DNA from: Scytonema sp. UIC 10036
Lineage (GTDB): Bacteria; Cyanobacteriota; Cyanobacteriia; Cyanobacteriales; Nostocaceae
DNA: 64,000 nucleotides
Direction: 5' to 3'
Assembly: GCF_009725235.1 (NCBI RefSeq)
Contig: NZ_WJFC01000030.1
Location: 1 to 64,000, forward strand
The notes beneath the pieces are model-generated. The model was not told where the DNA came from. It worked only from the letters and a program-made list of their open reading frames with translations, and searched no databases. The position numbers and the translations under genes were made by a program. This document shows positions 8,144 to 17,733 of this stretch, piece after piece. Numbering within the stretch: the stretch's first letter is position 1; every line of letters begins with the position of its first letter.

Positions 8144-9055
8144 TCATAAGGTATTGGGATCTAAATTAACTATCCCATCTTCATCAGAAGCAATTAAATC
8201 CTCAATATCGCCATGCAGTTTGCGACAAAGATTGTCTAAAGGAATATCATTTGCATCGTAACCAAACGGATTCTCAATTTCCAACCCAATTGCTTCAATG
8301 CCAAACAATGCAAAAGCAACAACGCCAACAACTGGTACTGCCCACCAATGCAAATCTTTGACTATTTGAAAAGGCAGGGCAAAACAATACAAAATCAATA
8401 AATGCCGTAAATGCATTGAATAAGCTCTGGGCATTGGTGCATTTAGAATACGTTCGCAGCGCGATAAACACTCAACTAATTGGTCAAGCAAGCGGTTGAG
8501 AGCAGAAAATTGAAAGCTATCTATGTGTTGATGGGTATATTGTTTAGTTAAATAAGCTCCAATCCATTGTGTGATTTTGAGTGGCATATTGCTGACATTT
8601 TTTAAGTTCAAATAATGTTCTGGCTCTAAGAGAGATTTGAGGCGATCGTCTACTCCTTCTCGCCGCAAATGTTGTGTCATAGCCACAAAAAATGCGGCAA
8701 TTAATCGTACATAAGTAGCTTTCTCCTCTTTCTCTGCCAAATTTTTAACGATGATATTCATCCACATTTGCCGGGAAAGATTGCGCCCTGTAAATATTGT
8801 CATCCCAGCAATCTGCCAACCTTCCCAAAAGCGTTCATAGGCAGTGTTAGTGCGAAAAACCAGCAGTAAGCCCAACACTATACCTGGAATCAATCCAGCT
8901 AGACTAGGTTGGCTAAATCCGGTGTATCCTTTTTCGTAGATGGTTGTAACGATTAGAGCAATGAACATACTCACTGCTACCTGATATTTAATATCTTTAA
9001 TAACGGAACCGCGCAAACTCAGAACTAATTTAAACCAATTTTTTTCATAGCTCAT
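8144..9055 (-). CDS. Bestrophin-family anion channel protein
   Basis: 303 residues. N-terminal LRGSVIKDI, a first hydrophobic segment near 27-42 (MFIALIVTTIYEK), then PGIVLGLLLVFRTNTAYERF with the RTNTAYERFWEGW motif that defines bacterial bestrophins (UPF0187), and two hydrophobic segments near 215-260 (LLILYCFALPFQIV, VVGVVAFALFGIEAIG) followed by ENPFGYDANDIPLD. Members are pentameric ion channels; cyanobacterial and plant ones sit in thylakoid or plasma membranes and adjust ion balance. It lies 94 bp downstream of the nitric oxide synthase gene on the same strand, so co-transcription is possible. A functional link is inference only. Confidence 0.88.
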   Translation of the reverse strand: MSYEKNWFKLVLSLRGSVIKDIKYQVAVSMFIALIVTTIYEKGYTGFSQPSLAGLIPGIVLGLLLVFRTNTAYERFWEGWQIAGMTIFTGRNLSRQMWMNIIVKNLAEKEEKATYVRLIAAFFVAMTQHLRREGVDDRLKSLLEPEHYLNLKNVSNMPLKITQWIGAYLTKQYTHQHIDSFQFSALNRLLDQLVECLSRCERILNAPMPRAYSMHLRHLLILYCFALPFQIVKDLHWWAVPVVGVVAFALFGIEAIGLEIENPFGYDANDIPLDNLCRKLHGDIEDLIASDEDGIVNLDPNTL

Positions 9056-9148
9056 GGCGTTACACTTATACCTAAAAGACTTTTGTCTTTAGCTGACAGC
9101 AATTTTCTGCAAACTCGCATAGAAAATTGATACGAAGCCCAATGTTTC

Positions 9149-12100
9149 TTAAGCCTGATGGTGAAATGGACACTTACCAGTTGTAGATTCCGTTTTCCAG
9201 GGATCGCGTTGGTAGAAATAATTGGGTTTGAGAAGACGGTTTTCAAACTCTACAGTGTATACCGGAGTTGTTGAAGCGGATATTGGTGGAATTAGCCAAA
9301 TGCGATCGCCATAAACGTGACGACCGCATTTTTGTTCATCATCCACAAATTGCATAAAAGAAGCAGTCAGTGCATGGTGATCTAATATCCGTACTCCATT
9401 TTTTTTGTATGAGTGTAGTACAGCCACATTCAGTTCTATCAACGCTAAATCTTGCCAAAGTGTGCTCGTTTCGCTACAGTCTAAGCCCATTTTCTCGGCA
9501 AGAATCGGCAGCATATTGTAGCGATCGCGATCGCTGAAGTTTCTCGCCCCAATTTCCGCACCCATATAGAAGCCATTAAATGGTGTAGGGTATTGAATGC
9601 CACCCATATCTAACATCATGTTAGTAACCGCAGGTAAGGCAAACCATTTCAATTCCAATTCCTCAAACCAGTCGTAGCGGGGATGGGAAAGAGGAACTTC
9701 CATAATAATTTCTGGCGGAATTTCAAACCATTTTGGCTCTCTTTCTCCAATTTGAATAATTAACGGTAGCACATCAAAGCGGGTTCGAGATTCTTTAGAC
9801 CAACCAAGTTTCAGTGCTTGCTCAGTCAACTCCACATTTGCAGGATCGCCTAAAATAGTACCATCTGGTTGCCGATAACCTGCATATCGCAGCATCAAAT
9901 TGTTCCATACCCGAATCTTTAAGCAAGGACTGAGAATGCTAATGGTCGATCGCAAGTTGCCATTATTGGTGGCAAACTGAATGTGTTCCACTAGAGTTTG
10001 GAAAATCTCTTCCTCGGTTTGCAGATGTCGCAGATCGCGTACTTGCAAACTTTGCCAAAAATTTCGTCCCAGGCAACGGTTACTATTGCGCCAAGCTAGC
10101 TTTGCGCCATAGGCAAGTTCATCATAAGTGTGTTCGTAAGTTCCTGTTTGCTCAATGGCAGCTTTCACTTCTTGCCAGCGCGGCATGAATACTTCTGCTA
10201 ATCCTTGTTCCAAGTAACATTGTTTAAGAAAGACTTCTGCTTCTTGCATGACTGAGGCGACTGGCTCAACATATATGCTGTATTGCTCAATCGGCGTAAT
10301 TCCTCCTGCTAGTTGAATAACCTGCCGGACGGGAGCTTTAACTTTACCCTCTTCATCCAACTTCGAGGAAAACAACTCTTGACGAATGGCGCTATCTTGC
10401 CAGCCCGCTTGCTGCAAATAGTCGCGCATTGCATCCATGAAGGGTTGAGGACCGCACATGAAAGCAACCGTGTTATTTGTATAAGGATACAGACGTTGGA
10501 CTGCTTCTGCATTGAGTCTGTTTCCCGATCGTGTTGCTCGCAGAGTGAAGGTCAAATTCGGGTGAGATGCCGTCAATTGCTCCAATTCCGATCTAAACAC
10601 GAAATCTTCCGCATGAGGAGCAGACCAATCGAGGTGAAACGGGCGGGAATCGCTGCAACGCGCAAGGGTTCGCATCATAGCGATCGCGGGAGTCACCCCA
10701 ATCCCCCCAGCAAAGAACACGACGGGTTGTTCATCTTCTAAAACAAACTCGCCACGTGGTTGGGAAATGCGAATCAGGGCTTCGGCATCGGCGCGATCGC
10801 ACAACCACCGCGAAAATAATCCTAACTCCTCGCGTTTAACTGTGATTTCGTAGTACTCTGTTTGATGGGCAGGTGAACTCAAGGTGTATGCGCGAGTCAC
10901 CCAGTTACCATCGACCCGTCCTTGAATCAAGATATGTTGTCCCGGTTTAGAGGCAACGATTTCTTCATACACCGGACGAAACTGGAAGCACACCATATTT
11001 CGCCCTAAGTCCTGCTTGGCAATAAGTTCGGCAACTGCCAGATTTGCCGAACCCAGTATTTCTTCAACTAGCGGTTGACAACTTCCACAGACCATTGTAA
11101 CTTGGGTTTGCTCAACAATTCTTTCTAGCGTATCCAGACCTGTATCCAGCAATTCTCGTACTTTGCCACAGGTCGTTTTTGTACAGTTGCAAACGATATC
11201 GCTATCAGAACCCAGTGTAATGGCTTCTTCAATTTGCAGTTCTCCTAGTTCCCGGAATAAAGCAACCTGCCAACGTGGCAAAGGTTCATCTTGAAAGAAC
11301 AGTTGAATTGCCAACCGCCGCCCTACCCAACGTCCTTTAACCGACAAGCTCAAGAGCTTGCTGTCTCTCAATTTAAGAACTCGTTCATCCCCATTTTCTG
11401 CTGTATAACGAACCTCCTCTACATGAGTGGTATCCTCATCTGCCCTTCGCCACTCCAAAAGTTCCCCATCAAGGGTGCGCTGACCAATGAGTATGCGGTT
11501 ATTAGCTTGCAACAGACGAGTGCTGAGTGCAGGTTTTCCTTCTAATAATCCTTCGCTGACAGTAAGAATGCCTCTTCCCGGCAGAATGTAGACGTTAATC
11601 AATTCTAAAATATGTTGGCTAGCCCAATCTGTAAGAGACGGATTGGGCAAATTCAGCCATTGCGTTACAGCTTGCCCTTGTGCTGGTAAACCATGCTGAG
11701 CCAATGTTGTGAGCCACTGTAAGCGGGACTGAGCTGCTTTATCATTCATGCCGCCCATCATCCAGTCATGCAATGCAGCGGATGCAGGTACATCAAAGTA
11801 ACGCACCTCTGTAGGCACGTCTGCCAAGATTTTGTTAAGATGCTCTTCTAAGCCATGAATGAATTCTTCAAAATCGATTGTTCCACTACCGTCTCTATCT
11901 GCCTGTTGCAGAATTGTTTGGGCATCATCATAGCTGTATCCTAAATCCAGTAGATAGGGCAACAGTTCTGCTGCATCAATGCATCCGCTTCGATCTAGAT
12001 CGAGTGCCTGAAATCGCAGTTGAGCAAACTGACGTGCATTCATGATTTGTGTCAGTACATCTGACAGCCCTCTGGCAATATCTTGTCCCATTAGTTGAGT

Positions 12101-12724
12101 TGAGCCTGTCAGCACTTCTGGAGGCTGATTGTTTAGTTCACCCAACACCCACTTATACAGTCCGTTAACAATTACAGATGGTGCTAACCAAGGTAAACTG
12201 CTGTTTCCTAGGGGCAGAGATAGGGTGCGGCGGAACTTCAATTCCTTCTTGTGCTCCAGTAAATCGGACAGTAAGGGTGCATGAGTTAGTACTAATGTTT
12301 CTAATTCTGAAGAACGCACAAGATTTGCAGCTTCAGTGAGGCGATCTCCTAGCTCTGTTCCCTGAGGACAGGCTGGTGCAACCCAAGCAAAACGGCGCAC
12401 TCCGGCTTCAGAGGCAATTTCTAAGAGCGATCGCGTCAATTGAGTCACATCAGATAAATCCGTGGGCATGATAAATACAAATGCCGTTTCAGCACCACGA
12501 AAATATTCTTGAATGACATCTGGAGACACAGTGTTGATATTCAACCATTCAATGGCTGAATTGGCTGATGACACATTACCAAAACGTTTTAATGCGCGTA
12601 CTTTTGAACACTCTGCATCTGTCAACAAGCGCATCAGCTGCATAGCAGGTGCATAGTCAGCATCGGACGCAAAAACTATAAAGGTTGATGCGGGTGTATA
12701 CACAAATGTTTTATCTGCCAGCAT
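9149..12724 (-). CDS. Self-sufficient nitric oxide synthase with EF-hands
   Basis: 1191 residues, five parts. Residues 1-225: NmrA/SDR-like Rossmann region. 240-290: two EF-hand loops, D242-E253 (DLDRSGCIDAAE) and D276-E287 (DRDGSGTIDFEE). 505-555: BFD-like 2Fe-2S motif with Cys 512, 514, 519, 546 and 549. 575-790: FNR-type flavin reductase with RAYTLSS (611-617), GGIGVTP (673-679) and CGPQPF (757). 810-1190: NOS oxygenase with heme ligand Cys884 in RCLGR, arginine-binding Glu1057 in MGAEIG, and DHHALTASFM. It should oxidise arginine to citrulline and NO using NAD(P)H through FAD and the iron-sulfur cluster. Reductase before oxygenase recalls the Sorangium enzyme; the globin-NOS of Synechococcus PCC 7335 is ordered differently. 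EF-hands suggest calcium control (inference). Confidence 0.93.
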   Translation of the reverse strand: MLADKTFVYTPASTFIVFASDADYAPAMQLMRLLTDAECSKVRALKRFGNVSSANSAIEWLNINTVSPDVIQEYFRGAETAFVFIMPTDLSDVTQLTRSLLEIASEAGVRRFAWVAPACPQGTELGDRLTEAANLVRSSELETLVLTHAPLLSDLLEHKKELKFRRTLSLPLGNSSLPWLAPSVIVNGLYKWVLGELNNQPPEVLTGSTQLMGQDIARGLSDVLTQIMNARQFAQLRFQALDLDRSGCIDAAELLPYLLDLGYSYDDAQTILQQADRDGSGTIDFEEFIHGLEEHLNKILADVPTEVRYFDVPASAALHDWMMGGMNDKAAQSRLQWLTTLAQHGLPAQGQAVTQWLNLPNPSLTDWASQHILELINVYILPGRGILTVSEGLLEGKPALSTRLLQANNRILIGQRTLDGELLEWRRADEDTTHVEEVRYTAENGDERVLKLRDSKLLSLSVKGRWVGRRLAIQLFFQDEPLPRWQVALFRELGELQIEEAITLGSDSDIVCNCTKTTCGKVRELLDTGLDTLERIVEQTQVTMVCGSCQPLVEEILGSANLAVAELIAKQDLGRNMVCFQFRPVYEEIVASKPGQHILIQGRVDGNWVTRAYTLSSPAHQTEYYEITVKREELGLFSRWLCDRADAEALIRISQPRGEFVLEDEQPVVFFAGGIGVTPAIAMMRTLARCSDSRPFHLDWSAPHAEDFVFRSELEQLTASHPNLTFTLRATRSGNRLNAEAVQRLYPYTNNTVAFMCGPQPFMDAMRDYLQQAGWQDSAIRQELFSSKLDEEGKVKAPVRQVIQLAGGITPIEQYSIYVEPVASVMQEAEVFLKQCYLEQGLAEVFMPRWQEVKAAIEQTGTYEHTYDELAYGAKLAWRNSNRCLGRNFWQSLQVRDLRHLQTEEEIFQTLVEHIQFATNNGNLRSTISILSPCLKIRVWNNLMLRYAGYRQPDGTILGDPANVELTEQALKLGWSKESRTRFDVLPLIIQIGEREPKWFEIPPEIIMEVPLSHPRYDWFEELELKWFALPAVTNMMLDMGGIQYPTPFNGFYMGAEIGARNFSDRDRYNMLPILAEKMGLDCSETSTLWQDLALIELNVAVLHSYKKNGVRILDHHALTASFMQFVDDEQKCGRHVYGDRIWLIPPISASTTPVYTVEFENRLLKPNYFYQRDPWKTESTTGKCPFHHQA

Positions 12725-12958
12725 AAATTCACAAAAGTTAAATTCACTTATTTTTATAGTTATGTCGTTTCATATATAGCAATCCTATTTGATCTCCAAA
12801 CAAGGGAGACAAGGAATACAAGGAAGAGGTGTTTGTAAATCATTTAGGACTGCTATATTTGATTGCTACACATGAGCAGCAGAATATATGATTTTTATTC
12901 TTAAGTCAATGGTGTAATTCAGTTTACAGAACCACCCCAAATTGTTTGCATTATCTTA

Positions 12959-13123
12959 GGGAGCATCCCAATTTGGCAGATTGCCCTCAGAATAGAATTC
13001 TGGGGCTATACAAACAAAGTCCACCTACGTGGACTATAATGTGTAGCCTGCGTAGCGCCCTCTTAGTTTGTGCAGCCGTGATTTCCAATCACAGGCGTGT
13101 TTTTTCCAAATTGGGATGCTCCC
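12959..13123. mobile_element. 165-bp MITE with 18-bp TIR and 8-bp TSD
   Basis: Perfect 18-bp inverted ends: GGGAGCATCCCAATTTGG (12959-12976) and CCAAATTGGGATGCTCCC (13106-13123). The 8 bases TTATCTTA occur on both sides (12951-12958 and 13124-13131), a clean target site duplication. No coding capacity. An inner CAAACAAAGTCC/TAGTTTGT pairing adds a second stem. A non-autonomous insertion with an 8-bp duplication, as made by several DDE families such as ISL3. Confidence 0.85.
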
Positions 13124-13232
13124 TTATCTTACGGAACATCAATGCCTCCTGCATCTGCCTCCAGCCTTCTTCAATGTTCATTTGTTTATCCAAAGTGCCT
13201 ATAAGGAAAGATATTAACAGTTTTATGTTTGG

Positions 13233-13316
13233 GTGAAAATAAGACGCAAACGATACCAGACTTTTCCGACTCTATGTTAGCGTGAGAATAAGACGCAAAC
13301 GCTACCAGACTTTTCC
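13233..13316. repeat. Two 35-bp direct repeats
   Basis: GTGAAAATAAGACGCAAACG at 13233 and the nearly identical unit at 13282, each ending ACCAGACTTTTCC, spaced by 14 bp. Two copies only. Together with the MITE and a weak inverted pair around 12775-12860 (AGCAATCCTATTTGAT against ATCATTTAGGACTGCT) this is all I see in the 700-bp gap 12725-13419. Confidence 0.6.
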
Positions 13317-13419
13317 TACCAACTGGAGTTTCTGTTATTGCCATGATGTTTTAACGAATAAGAACTATCAGATTCTGAAGTTGCTGTATATTTACAGGAA
13401 ATGCCGCCTAGTGAGCAAG

Positions 13420-14217
13420 TTAGAGCGTGTGCAGCTTCTGAAACTTCTCCATCAGCACCAGCAACAGCTCAATTCCCGTAACCACAACAGATGTGGGCAG
13501 ATTCAGGGCATAGTGCAGACACTCAATTGGCGTTACAGTCTTTGACTTTAAAAGAATACCGTTTGCCATGGTTTTCATGCCAAGAATGCCAATGTTGTTT
13601 TTGACTAGTTCTGGCACAACTAATTTTGCAAAGCTTCGGTAGTGCGCGTCCATTACATTAAGGGGCATTTGAACAGCATCAAATTTAAAACCGCAAGTGG
13701 CTGCAACTTCAAGCATATGCAAATGAATATGAGGATCTTTGTGTCCGGTAAAGCCTATGTATCTGAGCTTACCAGCTTCACGCGCCTCAATAAAAGCGGC
13801 ATTCGCTCCTTCTTCGTCGAACACTCGATGTGGGTCTTCATATCTGATAATTTCGTGGTGCTGCACGAGCTCGATGCAATCAACTTGAAGGCGTTGAAGA
13901 GATTCGTCTATCTGTCTGGCAGCTTCTTTTTTGGAGCGACCGTCAATTTTCGTCATCAGGAAGACTTTGTCTCGGTAACCATCACGCAGCGCTTTTCCCA
14001 TGCGAATCTCGCTGACCCCACCGTTGTAATCCCACGAGTTATCCATAAAGGTAATACCGCGATCGATAGCTGTGCGAACAATACGTATACCCAATTCCTC
14101 ATCAACGTACTTCAATCCGATGTGCCAACCACCCAGTCCGATCGCAGAAACTTTCTCTCCCGTACTACCGAGAACTCGATATAGCATTTCTGAGTGTGAC
14201 ATCTTTTCTGATTCCAC
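13420..14217 (-). CDS. Aldo/keto reductase, C-terminus shortened
   Basis: 265 residues. MLYRVLGSTGEKVSAIGLGG opens a standard AKR barrel; the catalytic Asp and Tyr are in FMDNSWDYNGG, Lys in LMTKIDGRS and His in ELVQHHEI. Typical relatives run to 300 residues or more with a NADPH-binding C-terminal segment. Here the family pattern ends at PTSVVVTGIE and the last 15 residues (LLLVLMEKFQKLHTL) look unrelated, so a frameshift or deletion probably removed the end. The ATG codon at MLYRV or the one at MSHSE are alternative starts. It may be weakly active or dead; substrate unknown. Confidence 0.7.
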   Translation of the reverse strand: MESEKMSHSEMLYRVLGSTGEKVSAIGLGGWHIGLKYVDEELGIRIVRTAIDRGITFMDNSWDYNGGVSEIRMGKALRDGYRDKVFLMTKIDGRSKKEAARQIDESLQRLQVDCIELVQHHEIIRYEDPHRVFDEEGANAAFIEAREAGKLRYIGFTGHKDPHIHLHMLEVAATCGFKFDAVQMPLNVMDAHYRSFAKLVVPELVKNNIGILGMKTMANGILLKSKTVTPIECLHYALNLPTSVVVTGIELLLVLMEKFQKLHTL

Positions 14218-14595
14218 TTTCTTGTATGCCAGCTACTGTTTAAATATATATAGCTATTAGTCAATTCAAACACAAAGGGACGTTACAATTATCTTTCTAA
14301 AGACACACTAAATTCAGAACTACCATCTTTACCTGTCTCCAAATGACTTTTGAATTAGAACTCAAAATTATTGTGTTATAAATAATCTGAAAAAAGATTG
14401 ATTTTACTATAAAATCTACCTTAAGAAAAAGGGTAAAACAGAAAATTAAGTATAATATAGCCATTTTGGCAATCATCTGCTAAATTCATTAAGAATCACC
14501 ATAAATAGCAATTAGGCATAACATTGCAGGCAAAATTGAAATAATTAAGTATAGCGAGAAACGACTCCTTTTCCAGTCTAAAATGAACGTTTTTT

Positions 14596-14646
14596 GTAGG
14601 TAAGGTTATGCCAAACGTTCACGATGTGGGGCATAGCCCTACCTAC
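14596..14646. repeat. Inverted repeat GTAGGTAAGG...CCTACCTAC
   Basis: GTAGGTAAGGTTATGCC pairs with GGCATAGCCCTACCTAC around a 17-nt loop. It is the only structured element in the AT-rich gap 14218-14811, which otherwise shows no gene. Confidence 0.55.
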
Positions 14647-14811
14647 TGGTCACCGATTGCTAATAATTTGTATTTGCGATTACAAGTTGATTTAACAGAA
14701 ATCAACTTCTTTGATAAGAGGTTTGTTAAAGCTTTAAAAGTTAGTTTGGTTGATGAGCAAATATAGGAATCCTATATAAAAATTTCGTTGAAAGTTAAAA
14801 GCTATAGCTAT

Positions 14812-15590
14812 TTCACTCAAACCACTCCGAAACCAAGTTATTGTCATTACCGGTGCCTCCAGTGGAATTGGCTATTTTTGGTCTCTGTACAGAGGTTTCA
14901 ATACCGGACATGAAGCGCATGTTCAATACCAACTTTTGAGGAACCGTTTATGGCTCGCGTGCTGCTGTCAAGCACTTTAAAGAGCGTGGGAGTAGCGGGG
15001 CGCTGATAAACATTGGTAGCTTTTTTGGCGATCGCGCAACACCCGTTCAGTCTACCTATTCAGCCTTAAAGCACGCACTACATGGCTGGACAGATGCTCT
15101 TCGGATGGAGTTGGAGGCAGAAAAAGCCCCTGTCTCAGTGACGTTAATTCATCCCGGACGCATCGACACCCCATATAACGAGCACGCCCGCAGTTATATG
15201 CTCAAACAACCTGCCCATCGCGGTACGATCTACTCACCGGAGGCAGTGGCTGAAGCCATTTTGTATTCTGCAGAGCATCCCAAGCGAGATATGTACGTTG
15301 GTTTCTAGGCTAAGTTCTTCGCCGTGCTAGGTGGCATATCTCCACGCCTGATGGACAAGTTAATGGAGATATGGATGTTTCCTTCCCAGCAGTCCGATCG
15401 CCCTTCGCGAGATAGAGAGGATAACGCACTCTATCAGGCTGGGTATGGCATGCACGAGAGAGGAACGCATCAAGAATGGATTAGATCGGGTAGTATATAT
15501 GTGAAAGCCTCAAAGCATCCAGTTTTCACAACTATAGCTGTCGCTGGTCTGGGTGTAGCTATTTGGTTGGTGGCAACATCTGTTGTATAA
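14812..15590 (+). pseudogene. Decayed SDR oxidoreductase with C-terminal helix
   Basis: The opening frame reads LRNQVIVITGASSGIG, the SDR nucleotide-binding motif, then loses about 80 residues to a deletion and shifts frame. It resumes as GALINIGSFFGDRATPVQST with the active-site YSALKHALHGWTDALRMELE, hits a TAG at 15306, and continues in the same frame to a hydrophobic tail (TIAVAGLGVAIWLVATSVV) ending at 15590. The full protein would be a membrane-tethered SDR of about 330 residues. Its 3-prime end overlaps, antisense, the broken end of ariB, so the breakpoint that truncated ariB lies here. Confidence 0.75.
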
Positions 15591-16037
15591 ACTGTCTGCT
15601 TCCAGCGAAAAAGATAGGGGTGTGAGGTTGGATGAGGTTCGATCTTGGGCAACAATTTTCTCTTCAGATGCAAACTCAGCGACTACTTTATTAAGTGCTG
15701 GTGAGTTGATTAGCATAGTTTCAAGGTCATGAGTATCGGTGCGAAGCAGATTAGGGCTGCTGTATATAAAAGTTTCAAGGCGTTCAAAATCTGCATCAAT
15801 GATAGCTAGAATTCCTTGGAAAGTTGATTTTTCCAAAATTTCTAGAACAGCGATAACACGCAGCTTACTGGAGGGTTTTCCCGAAACGCTGACTAATTGA
15901 CAAGCTGCCTTATCAACAAAGCGATCGTAGAAAGTTTTGTCAGAACTCCCTTCCACTAATAAAAAAGTTCCTGAAAAAGTGCTCCGCCGTAATCGAATTT
16001 GGTTGGCTTCACGGTCAACTGTCAGAAACTCTCTCAC
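15510..16037 (-). pseudogene. Truncated AriB-like DUF4435 (TOPRIM) protein
   Basis: Residues 1-130 match the DUF4435 effector pattern: LLVEGSSDKTFYDRFVDK with the TOPRIM-like Glu, and GILAIIDADFERLE with the Asp-x-Asp pair, then HDLETMLI. After about residue 132 (DRTSSNLT onward) the translation is antisense to the SDR relic at 14812-15590, so the true C-terminal half is gone. It overlaps the upstream AAA gene by 4 bp, as in an operon. In PARIS antiphage systems AriB is released by AriA to act as toxin; this one has lost its end and is probably inactive. Confidence 0.7.
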
Positions 16038-17395
16038 TTTTCTAGCCCTTTGAGTTCAACCGTTAAATCCCAGCGATCTTGAATGATATCTGGTGAATGA
16101 GTAGCCATTAGAACATCTAAATCTGTAAGCTTTATAATTTCTTGCAAGTCTTTTAAAAACTGAATCTGCCATCCTACATGAAGAGATAGCTCAGGCTCAT
16201 CAATTAAGACTAGGGAGTTAGGCTCGACTTTAAATAGCAGTTCATAGAGAAGCACTAACTCATGTTGCTCGCCAGATGATAAATCTGTTGGCAAAAGAGT
16301 TTTTGTATTAGATAATGGAGATTTATAATGTGTTGAAAAAACAAATCCCTTATCCTTACTAAAGCTTATCTCTTTGTAGGAATAAGCAAATTTGTTATTA
16401 ATAATTGTCCTGAGCAACTCAATTTTGTCGGCTACTTCAGCAAAAACACTCAATTTCTTTTCAACATCCTCTACGTATACAGACAAAGCATTTTTAGTGC
16501 TTTCATCAATATCTTGAGGTTGGATTTGAAATTCTGTATCTTCGTCTTTATCTAAAAGACCTACTTCTATAAGATGAGAGCGCATTTCCTCAAGATTGTT
16601 TAGTTGAATGCCAAGCTGTTCATCTGTTAAATCTGAGGATGGCTGTTGCTTCACCACTCTTACAGGAAAAGTTCTATCAAGAGATTGAGATATTGTACCG
16701 TATTCCTTAAATTTATCTTGCATCAGCTTAGCAAGTTCATCAGAATAGGCTGATACAGTTGACAACATTGAAGGTGTTGGACGATTTATTCTGGAAGAAC
16801 GCTTAGGAACAAAGTTAAGCAAGCGTTGTGATTCAATCAGGCGAATATGAATATTACTCTTCAGATTTTCTAGCCACTTCGGCTCTTCTTGTGATTCTTG
16901 TAGTTTAAAAAAATTGGCAGGCAATAAATTTTCAAAACGCTCTATAACTTCTTCTAAAGAAAGTGTTTCCTCAGTAAGATATAGCCATTTTCTTGGTCCT
17001 ATTCGTTCTAGTCCTGGTATCACGTCATCTAAAATACTAATTGGAAAGTCTATGTCAGAACGTATCTGTATTTGTTTTGGATAAAAAGAAAGTTTTTCTA
17101 AATTAGGTTGATAAAAATAAAAACCAATATCATTATATTTTTTTTTATCATTTTCAGAGTTTTTTATAATTTCAATAACACTGCTATCATCAAACTCAAC
17201 TCGAAAACTTCTAAATGCGAGCGCTCTTAATTCTGAATATCGGGAGTTAAAAAAACCATTTAAAAGTCTTAATATCGCAGTCTTTCCAAAACCATTTGGA
17301 CCATGAATGATGGTGATACGTTCATCCAGGTTCAATGGAATTATATGCTCAAAAATTCCGAATAAGCCTTTGACGGAAATTTGCTTAATTCTCAT
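16034..17395 (-). CDS. AriA-like AAA ATPase of a PARIS-type defence pair
   Basis: 453 residues, OLD/RecF-like ABC ATPase. Walker A is GPNGFGKT (31-38), the signature LSSGEQHELVLLYELL lies near 380, Walker B is SLVLIDEPELSLH and the switch His is in MATHSPDII. The middle is helical. The next gene encodes a DUF4435 protein overlapping by 4 bp; an AAA_15 ATPase followed by DUF4435 is the layout of PARIS (AriA-AriB), which senses phage anti-restriction proteins. Other AAA-DUF4435 pairs exist, so the exact system is uncertain. The gene is AT-richer than its neighbours, consistent with transfer. The sensor gene looks whole, its partner does not. Confidence 0.75.
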   Translation of the reverse strand: MRIKQISVKGLFGIFEHIIPLNLDERITIIHGPNGFGKTAILRLLNGFFNSRYSELRALAFRSFRVEFDDSSVIEIIKNSENDKKKYNDIGFYFYQPNLEKLSFYPKQIQIRSDIDFPISILDDVIPGLERIGPRKWLYLTEETLSLEEVIERFENLLPANFFKLQESQEEPKWLENLKSNIHIRLIESQRLLNFVPKRSSRINRPTPSMLSTVSAYSDELAKLMQDKFKEYGTISQSLDRTFPVRVVKQQPSSDLTDEQLGIQLNNLEEMRSHLIEVGLLDKDEDTEFQIQPQDIDESTKNALSVYVEDVEKKLSVFAEVADKIELLRTIINNKFAYSYKEISFSKDKGFVFSTHYKSPLSNTKTLLPTDLSSGEQHELVLLYELLFKVEPNSLVLIDEPELSLHVGWQIQFLKDLQEIIKLTDLDVLMATHSPDIIQDRWDLTVELKGLEK

Positions 17396-17619
17396 AGCTA
17401 CCGAGTCCTACAGGCATTGGCTTCATAATCTTGATTGTAACCTCTATCTTCGTCTTAGAAAGTACAGGAAACACAGAGACGCTTTCTTTTGTATCCTCTG
17501 TATTTATGTAGTAAAATTCTAAACTACTAGCGACGCGATCGCCATCCCACATTATATAGTGCTAATTCAAAAGTTCCTTGACTCGTCCCTTGGCAATACT
17601 GCAAGGGATCTCGGAAATT

Positions 17620-17733
17620 GTAGGTTGGGTAAACCCGTGTGTGAAACCCAACAAATGCTGATAAATGTTGGGTTTCGTTCCTCAACCCAACCTACGTGTT
17701 TTCGTATTTTTAAACTTAACCGACAAGTATTGC
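17620..17733. repeat. GTAGGTTGGGT inverted repeat, copy 2
   Basis: Same length, orientation and tail (CGTGTTTTCG, CTTAACCGACAAGTATTGC) as 2717-2830, with scattered substitutions. Lies between the ariA start and the EAL-GGDEF gene in a gap without genes. Confidence 0.8.

Noticed and set aside
10313..10741. Plus-strand frame of 142 codons inside the NOS gene
   Set aside because: Antisense shadow of a clear conserved protein; composition is not protein-like.
13233..13316. Two 35-bp repeats as a CRISPR fragment
   Set aside because: Only two copies with a 14-bp spacer, substitutions between copies and no cas gene nearby.
13642..14184. Plus-strand frame of 180 codons opposite the aldo/keto reductase
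   Set aside because: The minus strand has the full catalytic tetrad; the plus frame is a shadow.
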